Part shown: positions 53,808 to 62,659 of the stretch, in pieces
Layout: every line of letters starts with the position of its first letter
How positions within the stretch are numbered: the stretch's first letter is position 1
NCBI GenBank assembly: GCA_036012905.1
Contig: DASCQF010000139.1
Coordinates: 62,001 to 126,000 of the forward strand
DNA length: 64,000 bases
Direction: 5' to 3'
From: NP936 sp002726085
GTDB lineage: Bacteria; Acidobacteriota; Vicinamibacteria; Vicinamibacterales; UBA8438
The notes under the pieces: generated by a model
Database searches by the model: none
What the model was told of the DNA's origin: nothing
What the model saw: the letters and a program-made list of their open reading frames with translations, nothing else
Made by a program: the position numbers and the translations under genes

Positions 53808-54947
53808 GTGCCCATCTCCGAGCCCGCTCAGATCGCCCGGATAACCGTCGACCCGGAGTATCGACCCGCCTGGTTCCAAGAGGACGCCGGCGCGCATGTG
53901 CCGCTCCCCCCGCGGAGCCTCACTCCACCGGCCGCCGAGCTACCCGGCGTCGTCGCGGTCTGGGCTGACACCCGGCATGGACGTCTTCCTCTTGTCAGCG
54001 TCGAGGCGGAACGCGGCCACATCCGGTACGACTGGACCGACTGGCGACGGTTCGTGCTCGGCGAGCACTACTGCACGCAGACGCGACCGCTCTACACCCG
54101 CCTGCCGTTTCACTATCACCGCGTTCCCGGCGCCATCCGGCACGTCGCGGCGAGGGCCCTCCTGGCGCGCCAGTCACCGTCTACACAGGGCGAGACGACT
54201 TTTCCGGGATTCCCGATCGAACAGGGCTTCGAGCTGCTCGCAGAAGTCTGGGCACGGGTCGGGGACGGACGCGAGGCCACTCCCCCCTCCAGTGAAATCA
54301 TCCTGACGCACGACATCGACACGGGAGCGGGCTACCGGTGGGTCAAGCCGACTGCCGAACTGGAGCTCGCGCATGGGTACCGCTCGCTCTGGCATGTGGT
54401 TGGCCGTGGCGAACCGCCAGACCATGCGGTGCTCGATTGGCTGGTCGAGCGGGGCTGCACGATTGGCCTCCACGGCTACAATCACGATAATCGGCTGGCC
54501 TTCCTTCCGGCCGACCGCATCCGCCGGCGGCTCGACGCCTGTCGTGGCCTCATCGAGCGCTACGACGCACGCAGCTTTCGATCGCCGTCCTGGTTCAGGA
54601 GCGACGCGCTATTCCGGGTCCTGCGGGATTACGGCATGGTCGACTACAGCCGGCTCGACACCGACCGCTCGTGCCCAGGCGGTGTCGGCGGCTGTCTGTG
54701 GACGAAACGGTTCAAATTGGATGGTCTGACCCACGTGCCGACCACTGTCCCGTTCGAGGACCCGCTCTACTGGGGCCGGTCCGCAGAGCAGCTCGTTGAC
54801 TTCTGGTTGCCAAAGATCGCCTGGTTGCGAGCCTGTGGCGGCAACATCGTCGTCAATACCCACCCGGATCCGCAGTTCAGCGGAAATACGAGAATGCTGC
54901 GTGCCTACGATCAACTTCTCACCGCCTTGTTCGACACCTGCCCATAA
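53808..54947 (+). CDS. Polysaccharide deacetylase-family (NodB-fold) protein
   Basis: 379 residues from GTG 53808, five bases after the aminotransferase stop. The NodB-like C-terminal half carries the metal-binding Asp pair in IILTHDIDTG and the His pair in GLHGYNHDNRLAF; the R/S residues in FRSPSWFRSDAL and the VNTHPDPQFSG block complete the carbohydrate esterase 4 layout. The N-terminal ~165 residues are an extra domain without motifs that I recognise. It would deacetylate a carbohydrate and thereby finish the amino-sugar cassette; no signal peptide is evident. Confidence 0.85.
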   Translation: MPISEPAQIARITVDPEYRPAWFQEDAGAHVPLPPRSLTPPAAELPGVVAVWADTRHGRLPLVSVEAERGHIRYDWTDWRRFVLGEHYCTQTRPLYTRLPFHYHRVPGAIRHVAARALLARQSPSTQGETTFPGFPIEQGFELLAEVWARVGDGREATPPSSEIILTHDIDTGAGYRWVKPTAELELAHGYRSLWHVVGRGEPPDHAVLDWLVERGCTIGLHGYNHDNRLAFLPADRIRRRLDACRGLIERYDARSFRSPSWFRSDALFRVLRDYGMVDYSRLDTDRSCPGGVGGCLWTKRFKLDGLTHVPTTVPFEDPLYWGRSAEQLVDFWLPKIAWLRACGGNIVVNTHPDPQFSGNTRMLRAYDQLLTALFDTCP

Positions 54948-54950
54948 CCG

Positions 54951-54967
54951 AAGACTGTGCCAGTCTT
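54951..54967 (+). terminator. Weak hairpin after the deacetylase gene
   Basis: AAGACTG at 54951-54957 pairs with CAGTCTT at 54961-54967 over a three-base loop, four bases after the stop. Only GTT follows, so termination would need help. Confidence 0.3.
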
Positions 54968-55027
54968 GTTCAGCCTACGAATCGCGCCACGCCCGGCGAC
55001 GTGCTCAGCGGCCTCGAGGAAAGTGCA

Positions 55028-55618
55028 TCATGGGGAGCGCGCGTCATCGGCATGGCGAGTACCCTCCTCGCTCACACCGCTAGTCTCCGAGTGCACGTTG
55101 TCGTAGTAGCGCCGGTAGTCGCGGATGAGACCCCGCCGAGCCAACCAGCCACCCAGCCGCCCGAACCAAGCCAGCACATAGTGCATGTGCCTCAGGTCCG
55201 TGAGCTCGATCAGGTTGCCGTCGAAATCCTTCGCGAAAAAGAGCGTGTGTCCGTTGGGCGACCGCTCCACCGGGCTCACGATCTCGACGCCTTTCTTCAC
55301 CAGGTAGTCGTGCCACTTCTGTGTATTCCGAACATTGAAACATAGATGCGTCAGTCCCACACGGTTCCATGAGATCGCAGCGGGCGGCTGATCAGGGCGA
55401 AACTCGAAGATCTCCACGACCGCGCCGCCGGGCACACGGATCCAGCCGATCTTGCAGGTCGGCTGGTCCGAGGCGACACCGAAGAACGACCGCACGCGCT
55501 CGGTGGGAGCGTCGGACACCCCCACTAGTGGGCAACCAAAGACGTCCCAGTAGAACCGAACCGCCTTGTTGAAGTCCGACACGGTGATGCCGGTATGGCT
55601 GAATGATCGCACTCGCAC
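55028..55618 (-). CDS. VOC-family (glyoxalase/dioxygenase-fold) protein
   Basis: 196 residues from GTG 55618, supported by AAGGAG eight bases upstream; an in-frame extension to 55879 runs into the GMC gene and is rejected. Two beta-alpha-beta-beta-beta units: SFSHTGITVSDFNKAVRFY with DVFGCPLVG, then VGLTHLCFNVRNTQ and AKDFDGNLIELTDLRH. The metal-type His and Glu appear in SHTGITV, THLCFNV and NLIELTD. The C-terminal ~40 residues are basic and aromatic. With the GMC and Gfo/Idh genes upstream it forms a likely three-gene unit. Confidence 0.87.
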   Translation of the reverse strand: MRVRSFSHTGITVSDFNKAVRFYWDVFGCPLVGVSDAPTERVRSFFGVASDQPTCKIGWIRVPGGAVVEIFEFRPDQPPAAISWNRVGLTHLCFNVRNTQKWHDYLVKKGVEIVSPVERSPNGHTLFFAKDFDGNLIELTDLRHMHYVLAWFGRLGGWLARRGLIRDYRRYYDNVHSETSGVSEEGTRHADDARSP

Positions 55619-55662
55619 GAGAGGTTCTCCTTGGCCGCACTCGAGGCGCCTGAAGGCCCTGG

Positions 55663-57198
55663 CTACCGGATCTTTGCTGAGCGCACGCCCAGCTCCGTCT
55701 CCTTGATGTGATCCGCGACCCTCAGCGCCTGCGCGGCGATTGTCAACCCGGGGTTGACGGCGCCCGACGCCGGGAAGAACGAGGCGTCGACGACGAACAG
55801 GTTCTCGACGTCGTGGGACCGGCAATAGGAGTTGAGCACCGAGTCCCGAGCGTCGGTGCCGAAGCACAGCGTCCCACACTGATGCGTGGTGTTCTCGCTG
55901 TTGTGCGAGTGCACGTACATGAACCGAAGCCCCAGCCTACGTAACATCCGCTTGACTTCTCGCACCAGCCGGTCGTGGGCGATCCGATTGGTCGGCTGAT
56001 AGTGAAGCTGAATGCGACCATCCACATCGACTGTCACGCGGTTCTCCGCCCGAGGCAGGTCTTCGGTCATAGCCAGCCAGTCGAGCCCGCGGGCGACCCA
56101 GTAGTTGAAGAACCACAACGGCACCCACGGCACGACGGTCTGGGCCATCACCCCATGGGTGCGACCCTGTGATTGAATCTGCCCGAGTGGGTAGCCGACG
56201 TCCGGACCACGCAGATAGAAGTCGTTGATGGCGACGGTCTTCTGAAACACCGTGGGATTCCGCCGAAACGGGTGATGCCCGGCCATCATGGTGGACAGGT
56301 GTGCCATGTAGCGCCTCCCAACCAGCCCGGACGAATTCGCCAGGCCGTTTGGGTGTCGTTCTGTAGCCGACCGCAACAGCAACGCCGCCGAGTTCACCGC
56401 TCCGCAGGAGACCACCACGAGTGGCGCCTCGACGCGCCGCGTCTCTCCATCGTGCTCCACCTCGACTGCCTCCACGCGGCCGCCTGAGGGTGAGGTCAGT
56501 AACCGACGCGCCAGCGCCCTGGTCCACAACGTCACGTTCGGGCGCTGCTGGAGCGGCCGCACACAGCAGACGTCGGCATCACTCTTCGCGTGCCGCTGAC
56601 AGGGGAAGGAATTGCAAGTGTCACACAGGATGCATCCGTTCAGCTCGCCGACACCACGTAGGCCCAGCGGCAGCGGCGTCGGGTGCAGCCCCTGCTCACG
56701 GATCTGGTCAAGATAGCGCGCGATGGTGTCAGCGTGCGGCACCGCCGGATGCGGAAATGGGCCTCTCGGTGGCTCGGTGGGGTCGTCTTCCGACGCACCG
56801 TGCACCGCATACAGGCGCTCGGCACGCTCGTAGTAGGGCTCCAGCGTTTCGTAATCGATCGGCCAGGCGGGCGACACTCCGTCGACGTGCTCGAGTTCGC
56901 CAAAGTCCTCGCGTCGCAGCCGGTAGAGCACGCTGCCCCAGAATTTGGTATTGCCACCCACGCAGTAGTGGGTATAGGGCCGGAACGCCGTTCCATCAGC
57001 ATTGGTCCAGGTTTCCGTCGTGCGGTAGCGAAGATGCTTCCATACCGCCTCCGGATCCCAGTTCTCGGGCTCCTGGGGCAGGAAGTCGCCGCGCTCGAGT
57101 ATGAGAATCTCTGCCGATGTGTCGGCGAGGGCATGAGCCAGCGTCCCCCCACCCGCGCCGCTACCGATGATGATGACGTCGTAACGCCCGGTCGGCAT
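55663..57198 (-). CDS. GMC-family FAD-dependent oxidoreductase
   Basis: 511 residues. FAD-binding IIIGSGAGGGTLAHAL at residues ~9-24, THYCVGGNTKFWGSVLYR (the GMC signature around the FAD pyrophosphate) and the C-terminal catalytic region with HQCGTLCFGTD and DASFFPASGAVNPGLTIAA. A cysteine cluster in NGCILCDTCNSFPCQRHAK, plus CC a few residues on, is the C-rich insertion seen in sugar-oxidising GMC enzymes. No signal peptide. Probably oxidises a sugar or cyclitol alcohol; two bases separate it from the Gfo/Idh gene, suggesting they work on the same substrate. Confidence 0.9.
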   Translation of the reverse strand: MPTGRYDVIIIGSGAGGGTLAHALADTSAEILILERGDFLPQEPENWDPEAVWKHLRYRTTETWTNADGTAFRPYTHYCVGGNTKFWGSVLYRLRREDFGELEHVDGVSPAWPIDYETLEPYYERAERLYAVHGASEDDPTEPPRGPFPHPAVPHADTIARYLDQIREQGLHPTPLPLGLRGVGELNGCILCDTCNSFPCQRHAKSDADVCCVRPLQQRPNVTLWTRALARRLLTSPSGGRVEAVEVEHDGETRRVEAPLVVVSCGAVNSAALLLRSATERHPNGLANSSGLVGRRYMAHLSTMMAGHHPFRRNPTVFQKTVAINDFYLRGPDVGYPLGQIQSQGRTHGVMAQTVVPWVPLWFFNYWVARGLDWLAMTEDLPRAENRVTVDVDGRIQLHYQPTNRIAHDRLVREVKRMLRRLGLRFMYVHSHNSENTTHQCGTLCFGTDARDSVLNSYCRSHDVENLFVVDASFFPASGAVNPGLTIAAQALRVADHIKETELGVRSAKIR

Positions 57199-57199
57199 C

Positions 57200-58180
57200 T
57201 TAACTAGACGAGGCTGCGCCCGGGGTGGCGTAGATTTGGTCCATGAGCCGCTGGTCGACTATGGCGGTCTCGAGGCTCATCTGAGGCGCCCGATTCGTGT
57301 GGATCGCATCGAGGAAGTCCCGATACATCGCCTGGTAGCCGCGCATGTCGCGGAAACCCGGCAGGATCACTCGCGGCATCCCAGATCCTCTCACCAGGAC
57401 CACGGCCCCGTTGGACTCGAACGAGATAATACCGGCGCGTCCGAACAACTTCGACACTCGGAGCCCGCGTAGCAGCGAGGGCACCTCGCGTGAATAGAAG
57501 AGCGCCCCCACCGCGTCGTTGTCATACCGGAAGGCCACCATCATGCTCTTGACACGTCTGTCTGGGCCGTCACTCGAAGCGCCGGGTTGGAACCCACTCG
57601 CCTCGGTCATCACAGGACCGAGGCTGTTGGCAAGATGCAACCAGTGAATTCCCTCTTCGAAGAACGCGTCCCCACCGGCCATCGTCTCGTCGTTCCGCCA
57701 GTCATCGGCCCTCTTGAACCGTTTGACGAGCGTCGTGAAGTGCGCGAACACCAACTCGCCTATCGCGCCCTCCCGCAGCAACCGACGCAGACAGACCGCC
57801 AGTGGCTTGTAGTGATCATTCTCGCCAACCAGCACGACGCGACCAGCCCGATCCCGGGCGGCTTGCACGCGCTGGTAGTCCTCCATCCTGAAGTAGGCCG
57901 GTTTCTCGACCAGCACGTGCTTGCCGGCCGACAGCGCCTGTAACGTGAGGTCGAGATGAAATCGCGGCGGCACGGCGATAACCACCGCATCCACTGCCGG
58001 ATCTGCGATGGCTGCCGTGTAGCCTTCGTAACTTCCGGCACCGCGATAACTCCGGCGGTACGCTTCCGCCTTCGCACCGTCACGACTGGCGTAACTCCGA
58101 ACGACACCGTCGCCCAGGGCCTTCAGGTGCCGGCTGTGCACACCGGCGATGAAACCACAGCCGAGAAACGCGATGTGCAC
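57200..58180 (-). CDS. Gfo/Idh/MocA-family oxidoreductase
   Basis: 326 residues. Rossmann motif IAFLGCGFIAGVHSRHL at residues ~3-19, EKP motif in GKHVLVEKPAYFRMEDY, and the catalytic His region in EEGIHWLHLANSLG. NAD(P)-dependent sugar or inositol dehydrogenase by family. First gene of the unit with the GMC and VOC genes. The substrate cannot be told from sequence. Confidence 0.9.
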   Translation of the reverse strand: MHIAFLGCGFIAGVHSRHLKALGDGVVRSYASRDGAKAEAYRRSYRGAGSYEGYTAAIADPAVDAVVIAVPPRFHLDLTLQALSAGKHVLVEKPAYFRMEDYQRVQAARDRAGRVVLVGENDHYKPLAVCLRRLLREGAIGELVFAHFTTLVKRFKRADDWRNDETMAGGDAFFEEGIHWLHLANSLGPVMTEASGFQPGASSDGPDRRVKSMMVAFRYDNDAVGALFYSREVPSLLRGLRVSKLFGRAGIISFESNGAVVLVRGSGMPRVILPGFRDMRGYQAMYRDFLDAIHTNRAPQMSLETAIVDQRLMDQIYATPGAASSS

Positions 58181-58424
58181 CGGACCTCATCTCCTCCGTC
58201 AGTCAGTGACTCGCCGCCCTGATCTCGGCACGCCGCACCTGGGTGCACGAGCTACTTTGCGGCCAGTGCACGAATGCCTCATGCTGGGCGTACCATTCGT
58301 CCTCCGCCCATCTGGCATCTCCTTCAGGGAGTCACCTCCACCCTCCAAGCCTCCCCTGTCTTCGAGCCAATCCGTACGCGCTACCGGCTCCTGGTCGTGT
58401 CCCGTCGCGCGTCCGTTTTGGCCC

Positions 58425-59411
58425 CTAATGTCGGATCCCTGGCAGCACGGCCGGCTCGTCCACCGGAGAGTCGAGCAGCTCCCGGATGTAATAGGTCGGC
58501 TTCCCTTGCGATTCGTGGTAGGTCCGCGCCTGCATCTCAGCCAGTAGACCGAGCGTTACCAACTGCAGGCCGGTAAAGACCAATAGGATCCCAAACAGCA
58601 GCAATGGCCGATCGCCGATCGCCTGCCCGCCAAACAGCCGGATATAGCCCAGATAGCTGGTAATCGCAGCGCCGCCCGTCCCCATCAGCAGACCGACCAA
58701 ACCAAAAATCTGCAAGGGTCTCGTCGAGTAGCTCAGCAGGAACTTCACGGTCGCAAGATCGAGGACCACGCGTACCGTCCGAGAAATGCCGTACTTGGAC
58801 CGTCCGTGACGACGCGGCCGATGATTGACGACCACCTCGGCGATGCGCACTCCCTGTTCACTCGCGATCGCCGGTATAAACCGGTGCATCTCGCCATACA
58901 GCCGGATCGCCTTGACGACCTCGGCGCGAAAGATCTTCAGAGAACACCCGTAGTCGTGCAGCCGCACACCGGTAGCGCGCGAGATCAGCGCGTTGGCGAT
59001 GACCGATGGCAACCGGCGAGACAGCCAGGGATCCTTGCGGGCCTTGCGCCACCCGCACACGATGTCATTTCCCTCTTCGAGCTTGTCGACCATGCTGGGA
59101 ATGTCCCGCAGGTCGTTTTGCAGATCGCCGTCAGCGGTCACGATGAGCCGGCCACGCGCACGAGCAAACCCGGCGGCGAAGGCCGCCGTCTGGCCGAAGT
59201 TGCGGCGCAACCGGATTACCCGGAGTCGCGCATCCGCCGCGTGCAACCGGGACAGCATCTCGAACGTGCCGTCTGTGCTGCCGTCGTCGACCAGCACCAC
59301 CTCGAACGTCCGACCCCATGCGTCGAGCGTCTCGACCAGCTCGCGACACAACTCCTCGACGTTCGGGGCTTCGTCCAGGAGGGGGATGACTACGGAGAGA
59401 TCTGGACCCAT
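58425..59411 (-). CDS. Glycosyltransferase family 2 with C-terminal membrane helices (DPM1/GtrB/ArnC-like)
   Basis: 328 residues. GT-A region LSVVIPLLDEAPNVEE, VVLVDDGSTDGTFEM, VTADGDLQNDLRDIP, then YGCSLKIFRAEVV, and two C-terminal helices (YSTRPLQIFGLVGLLMG; LLLFGILLVFTGLQLVTLGLL). Transfers a sugar to undecaprenyl phosphate at the inner membrane to feed GT-C enzymes. It is a second such enzyme besides 38755-39753. About 240 bases without a gene separate it from the Gfo/Idh gene downstream. Confidence 0.92.
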   Translation of the reverse strand: MGPDLSVVIPLLDEAPNVEELCRELVETLDAWGRTFEVVLVDDGSTDGTFEMLSRLHAADARLRVIRLRRNFGQTAAFAAGFARARGRLIVTADGDLQNDLRDIPSMVDKLEEGNDIVCGWRKARKDPWLSRRLPSVIANALISRATGVRLHDYGCSLKIFRAEVVKAIRLYGEMHRFIPAIASEQGVRIAEVVVNHRPRRHGRSKYGISRTVRVVLDLATVKFLLSYSTRPLQIFGLVGLLMGTGGAAITSYLGYIRLFGGQAIGDRPLLLFGILLVFTGLQLVTLGLLAEMQARTYHESQGKPTYYIRELLDSPVDEPAVLPGIRH

Positions 59412-59478
59412 GAACAGTGCTAGAAGTATAGGTTCGACTGAGCACCATCGTCAACACAACTCATTGTATTGAAGTGGG

Positions 59479-60099
59479 TTACACGCCGGAAGCCGGGCGA
59501 GACGACGAGGATGAGCGGCCGCGCTGGCGCGCGAGGCAATAGGCTCCGCACCCAATCAGCGCCAGCACCGCCACTCCCAGAAACATCAGTGGCCCGTTCT
59601 CGCGCAGCAGCTCTATCGCCTGGTCTCCGTAGCGGACCGCCAGCGCGCCTTCGCCGAAGTAACGCATCCCACGTCCGACGGCGACCGCTCCGCTGAAGGT
59701 CAGCGCCGGCACCTTGGCAACCCCGGAGAGCAGCACGAACACCTTGAACGGCGCAGGAGGCGGCATCAGCGCAGGCACGATGACTGCCAGCACACCGAAC
59801 CGCTGGAACAACGCCAGTGCTCGCTCGACCCGGGAGCCGGAGAACCGTTTCCGCAGAGTCGCCTCGCCACCCTTGCGCCCCAGCCCGTAGAGCACCAGAC
59901 ACCCACAAGTCGATCCCAAGGTCGCCATGGCCGCGTAATACGGCATCAGCGACTCGTCACGGGTGACCATCACGACGACGAGCACATCGTTTATTTCAGG
60001 CAGCGAGAGAAACGACGAGTCGAGGAACGCGACTGCGAACAACCCGGGTCCACCGAGCGAGGAGGTGAGCGCCTCCAGCCAGCTGACGATGCGACTCAT
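59479..60099 (-). CDS. VTT-domain (DedA/YqaA-like) membrane protein
   Basis: 206 residues with about five helices. The region GCLVLYGLGRKGGEA followed by VIVPALMPPPAPFKVFVLLSG and VAVGRGMRYFGEGALAVRYG matches the VTT/SNARE-associated family (YqaA branch). Members help lipid-carrier recycling (undecaprenyl-phosphate translocation) or membrane homeostasis; here it lies near two GT2 carrier enzymes. The C-terminal Ser/Arg-rich tail is cytosolic. Role inferred. Confidence 0.82.
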   Translation of the reverse strand: MSRIVSWLEALTSSLGGPGLFAVAFLDSSFLSLPEINDVLVVVMVTRDESLMPYYAAMATLGSTCGCLVLYGLGRKGGEATLRKRFSGSRVERALALFQRFGVLAVIVPALMPPPAPFKVFVLLSGVAKVPALTFSGAVAVGRGMRYFGEGALAVRYGDQAIELLRENGPLMFLGVAVLALIGCGAYCLARQRGRSSSSSRPASGV

Positions 60100-60180
60100 G
60101 AGAGACCCGTGATGAATCGGGGCGTAGTGAGCGGGACGCGCGATCGAGGGTTCGTCCGATCAGTATAGCTGATGCGCCAA

Positions 60181-60213
60181 ACCGACGAGCCGGCAGAACG
60201 CCGGCTCGTCGGT
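60181..60213 (-). terminator. Perfect 14-bp hairpin after the outer-membrane protein gene
   Basis: ACCGACGAGCCGGC at 60181-60194 pairs with GCCGGCTCGTCGGT at 60200-60213 over a five-base loop, 18 bases past the stop of the minus-strand gene at 60232. Only TTTGG follows on that strand, so it is a strong hairpin with a weak T-run. Confidence 0.6.
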
Positions 60214-60231
60214 CCGCTGCGATGACACGAC

Positions 60232-60936
60232 TCAAAACCGCACGTTGAAGGTGAATGAGGTCGTCAGTCCACCCAGGTCGATTCGTTCGTTGAGAAACCC
60301 CTGGTCGATACCAACGACCCCCTGCACATCCTGATACCGGACCTCGACACCAACCGCGAAGCTGGATCCGGCCAGCACGCGGACGCCGCCCAGATAGACC
60401 CCGCCGACGTCGTTGCCATCTGCAACGAACCGGTCGCGGAAGACATCAAAGGTGTCGAAGTCGACAAATTCCCCAACCTCGCTGTAGCGCCAGTTGAACA
60501 ACCCCACGCCGACGCCAGCGTAGGGCTGAATCGTGTTTTGCATGCCGAACGGAAAGAAACGAGCGGTCGCCGTAACCGGCGTCACGCGCAGCTTGAAGTC
60601 CTGCTCGATCTCGGTACCATCGAAGTCGATGAAATCGTCGTACACACTCAAGACGGTTTGCTGGTAGAACCCGACACCGACTCCAGCTTCGAGATAGTCT
60701 GCGAACCCGACGAGCCACTCGGCGCCAACGCTGGCGTTGTTGAATTGATCCAGATTGAAGGCGAAGAGTCCGAGGTTCTCGACAAGCACATCGTCTGCAG
60801 TCCGGGTCGCCTCGCCTCGCACAGCGAAATAGCCCAGGTTCAGACTCAACGAGCTCTCTTGGGCCGAGGCCGGCGCTCCGAACCCGAGAGTCAAACCGGT
60901 CACCATGACAGCCGCGCGCATTACGCTTCTCGACAT
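60232..60936 (-). CDS. Outer-membrane beta-barrel protein (OmpW/OmpA-beta-like)
   Basis: 234 residues from ATG 60936, just after GGAGAGG, giving signal peptide RAAVMVTGLTLGFGAPASA and a mature start near QESSLSLNLGYF. Strand-turn pattern of an eight-strand barrel: FAVRGEATRT, VGAEWLVGFADYLEAGVGVG, RVTPVTATARFFPFG, YAGVGVGLFNWRY, AVGVEVRYQDVQG and the last strand LTTSFTFNVRF ending in phenylalanine. Different from the family A barrels at 17662 and 37951. Function unknown; ends at a strong hairpin. Confidence 0.85.
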   Translation of the reverse strand: MSRSVMRAAVMVTGLTLGFGAPASAQESSLSLNLGYFAVRGEATRTADDVLVENLGLFAFNLDQFNNASVGAEWLVGFADYLEAGVGVGFYQQTVLSVYDDFIDFDGTEIEQDFKLRVTPVTATARFFPFGMQNTIQPYAGVGVGLFNWRYSEVGEFVDFDTFDVFRDRFVADGNDVGGVYLGGVRVLAGSSFAVGVEVRYQDVQGVVGIDQGFLNERIDLGGLTTSFTFNVRF

Positions 60937-61109
60937 CGCACCTCTCCATGCGGGATGGCACCCCGCCACTGGCAGCCAGTCGCTCCTGGCGACACTGGCA
61001 ACGCACCCTGGTAGAGAGCAGGAATGATGCCAGCCGATCGAGACGGATAACCGCCTCTAATTCCAGGGGTTCGCGTGACGGTGAACGAGCCGGGTGTCCC
61101 AGTGGGAGC

Positions 61110-62057
61110 TCAGGTCGTCCGGTTTGGAGCACGGCCGTGTGAGGAGATCACGTCGATCATCTCGGCTTGCAGGTGTCCGTTCGATGCCACGATCTCTCCG
61201 CAACGTGTATCGAAGGCGGTCCCGTCGAGCCTCGACACGCGCCCGCCCGCCTCCTCGATGACGAGAGTGGCGGCCGACACGTCCCACGGCTGGAGCCCTC
61301 GCTCCCAGAAGCCGTCGAACCGACCGGCAGCCACGTAGCACAAGTCGAGCGCCGCCGAGCCAAGGCGCCGCACTGCGCGGGCCCGTGCCACGAAGGCGCC
61401 AAACAACCCCACCACGTCGTCCACCGTCTCGTGAACGTCGTAGGCAAACCCGGTGCACAGCATGGCATTCAACAGCGACGTGGCACCCGACACACGGATC
61501 GGCGCGCCATTCAGCCACGCACCGACTCCCCGCTCGGCCGTAAACAGCTCGCGGCGAGTCGGGTCGAACACGGCTGCCACTTCAGGGCGCCCATCCACCT
61601 CCAGTGCGAGGCAGGAGCAGAACAACGGCAGCCCGTGCGCATAATTGACGGTCCCGTCGATCGGGTCGAACACCCAGCGGTGCCGCGCCGTCGCTTCGTC
61701 GGCCTCATTCGCGAACTCTTCGGCCAGCACCGCGTGGCCGGGAAACCGTTCGGCGATCGTGTTGCGGCACATCCGCTCCACCTCGAGATCGACCTTGGTG
61801 ACGAGGTCGATCGGTCCCTTCATGTCGATCTGCAGGTCGCCGCCGAGGTGCCGGAGCTGGATCTCGCCGGCACGCAGGACGATGTCGATCGCCGTGGCCT
61901 GCCACGCTGGGGGATGGGAACCGGGGGGGGATCCCGGTGTGGACTCGGGATGACGCGTCGGGGTTGATGTGGAACCTGGTGTGACCGTGGGCGAACCCGG
62001 TGAAGCCCTCAGGCCGGTTTCTGATTTCTGACTTCCGGCGTCCGACTCCTCGGGCAT
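61110..62057 (-). CDS. Inositol-monophosphatase-family phosphatase with low-complexity N-terminus
   Basis: 315 residues from ATG 62057, four bases after the anti-sigma gene stop. The catalytic core has the metal-binding LAEEFANE (in place of the usual GEE), DPIDGTVNYAHGLP and WDVSAATLVIEEAGG motifs, the magnesium phosphatase layout of IMPase, CysQ and FBPase-like proteins. The first ~45 residues are a Ser/Pro/Thr linker partly encoded by the GAAGTCAG repeat at 62026-62041 and likely disordered. Substrate could be inositol phosphate, a nucleotide phosphate or a sugar phosphate. Confidence 0.87.
   Translation of the reverse strand: MPEESDAGSQKSETGLRASPGSPTVTPGSTSTPTRHPESTPGSPPGSHPPAWQATAIDIVLRAGEIQLRHLGGDLQIDMKGPIDLVTKVDLEVERMCRNTIAERFPGHAVLAEEFANEADEATARHRWVFDPIDGTVNYAHGLPLFCSCLALEVDGRPEVAAVFDPTRRELFTAERGVGAWLNGAPIRVSGATSLLNAMLCTGFAYDVHETVDDVVGLFGAFVARARAVRRLGSAALDLCYVAAGRFDGFWERGLQPWDVSAATLVIEEAGGRVSRLDGTAFDTRCGEIVASNGHLQAEMIDVISSHGRAPNRTT
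62026..62041. repeat. Third copy of the GAAGTCAG-type short repeat, inside a coding region
   Basis: TTTCTGATTTCTGACTTC-type sequence here is the reverse complement of the AGAAGTCAG units at 6900-6934, and encodes part of the disordered N-terminus of the phosphatase. Confidence 0.55.
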
Positions 62058-62061
62058 CTCC

Positions 62062-62505
62062 CTAGGAGTTCGCGGTGCCAAGACACTTGACCATGACCAC
62101 TTCCATGCCGCCTTCGGGCGCGCGCTGGAGGCGTAGGTCATCCATGAAGTTGCGCATGAAGAAGATGCCGCGACCGCTCGACTTCAGCAGGTTCTCTGGA
62201 GCCAACGGGTCGGCTACCTCGACCGGGTCGAACCCCTCGCCCTGATCGACGACACGGACCGTCAATCGGGTGGGCTCGTCGGCCGGCGCCACAGTGAACT
62301 CGACCGTGACCCGTTTCTCCTCGACTTCCTGGTTGCCGTGCTTGATGGCGTTGATCACCGACTCGCGCACCGCAACGCTGACCCAATGGGTCGAATCGTC
62401 GTCGAACTCTATCATTCGTCCCATTTCGTCACTAACAACCTGGACGAAATCCAGCATGTCGAAGTGGCTTCGAAACTCGAGACGTATGACGCTGTCGGTG
62501 ACCAT
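62062..62505 (-). CDS. RsbW/SpoIIAB-like anti-sigma kinase (HATPase_c_2)
   Basis: 147 residues. GHKL fold markers: VAVRESVINAIKHGNQ (N-box with the magnesium-binding Asn), VVDQGEGFDP (G1) and SSGRGIFFMRNFMDDL (G2). Such proteins hold sigma factors inactive and phosphorylate anti-anti-sigma partners in the cytosol. Neither a sigma factor nor an anti-anti-sigma gene is adjacent. The gene is four bases from the phosphatase gene and probably co-transcribed with it. Confidence 0.9.
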   Translation of the reverse strand: MVTDSVIRLEFRSHFDMLDFVQVVSDEMGRMIEFDDDSTHWVSVAVRESVINAIKHGNQEVEEKRVTVEFTVAPADEPTRLTVRVVDQGEGFDPVEVADPLAPENLLKSSGRGIFFMRNFMDDLRLQRAPEGGMEVVMVKCLGTANS

Positions 62506-62659
62506 TCCGCTAGAATTCTACACGTCTGCACGCGCCACCGCCGACACGGTGGGCGCCAGATCGATCCGCTCGTGGCTTCAGCTCGATATCCACGGCGCCA
62601 CCATTTTTAACATACCGCTCGGGCCCCGGTTGGTGCAAGCACTCGCCCGTCGAACGCAG

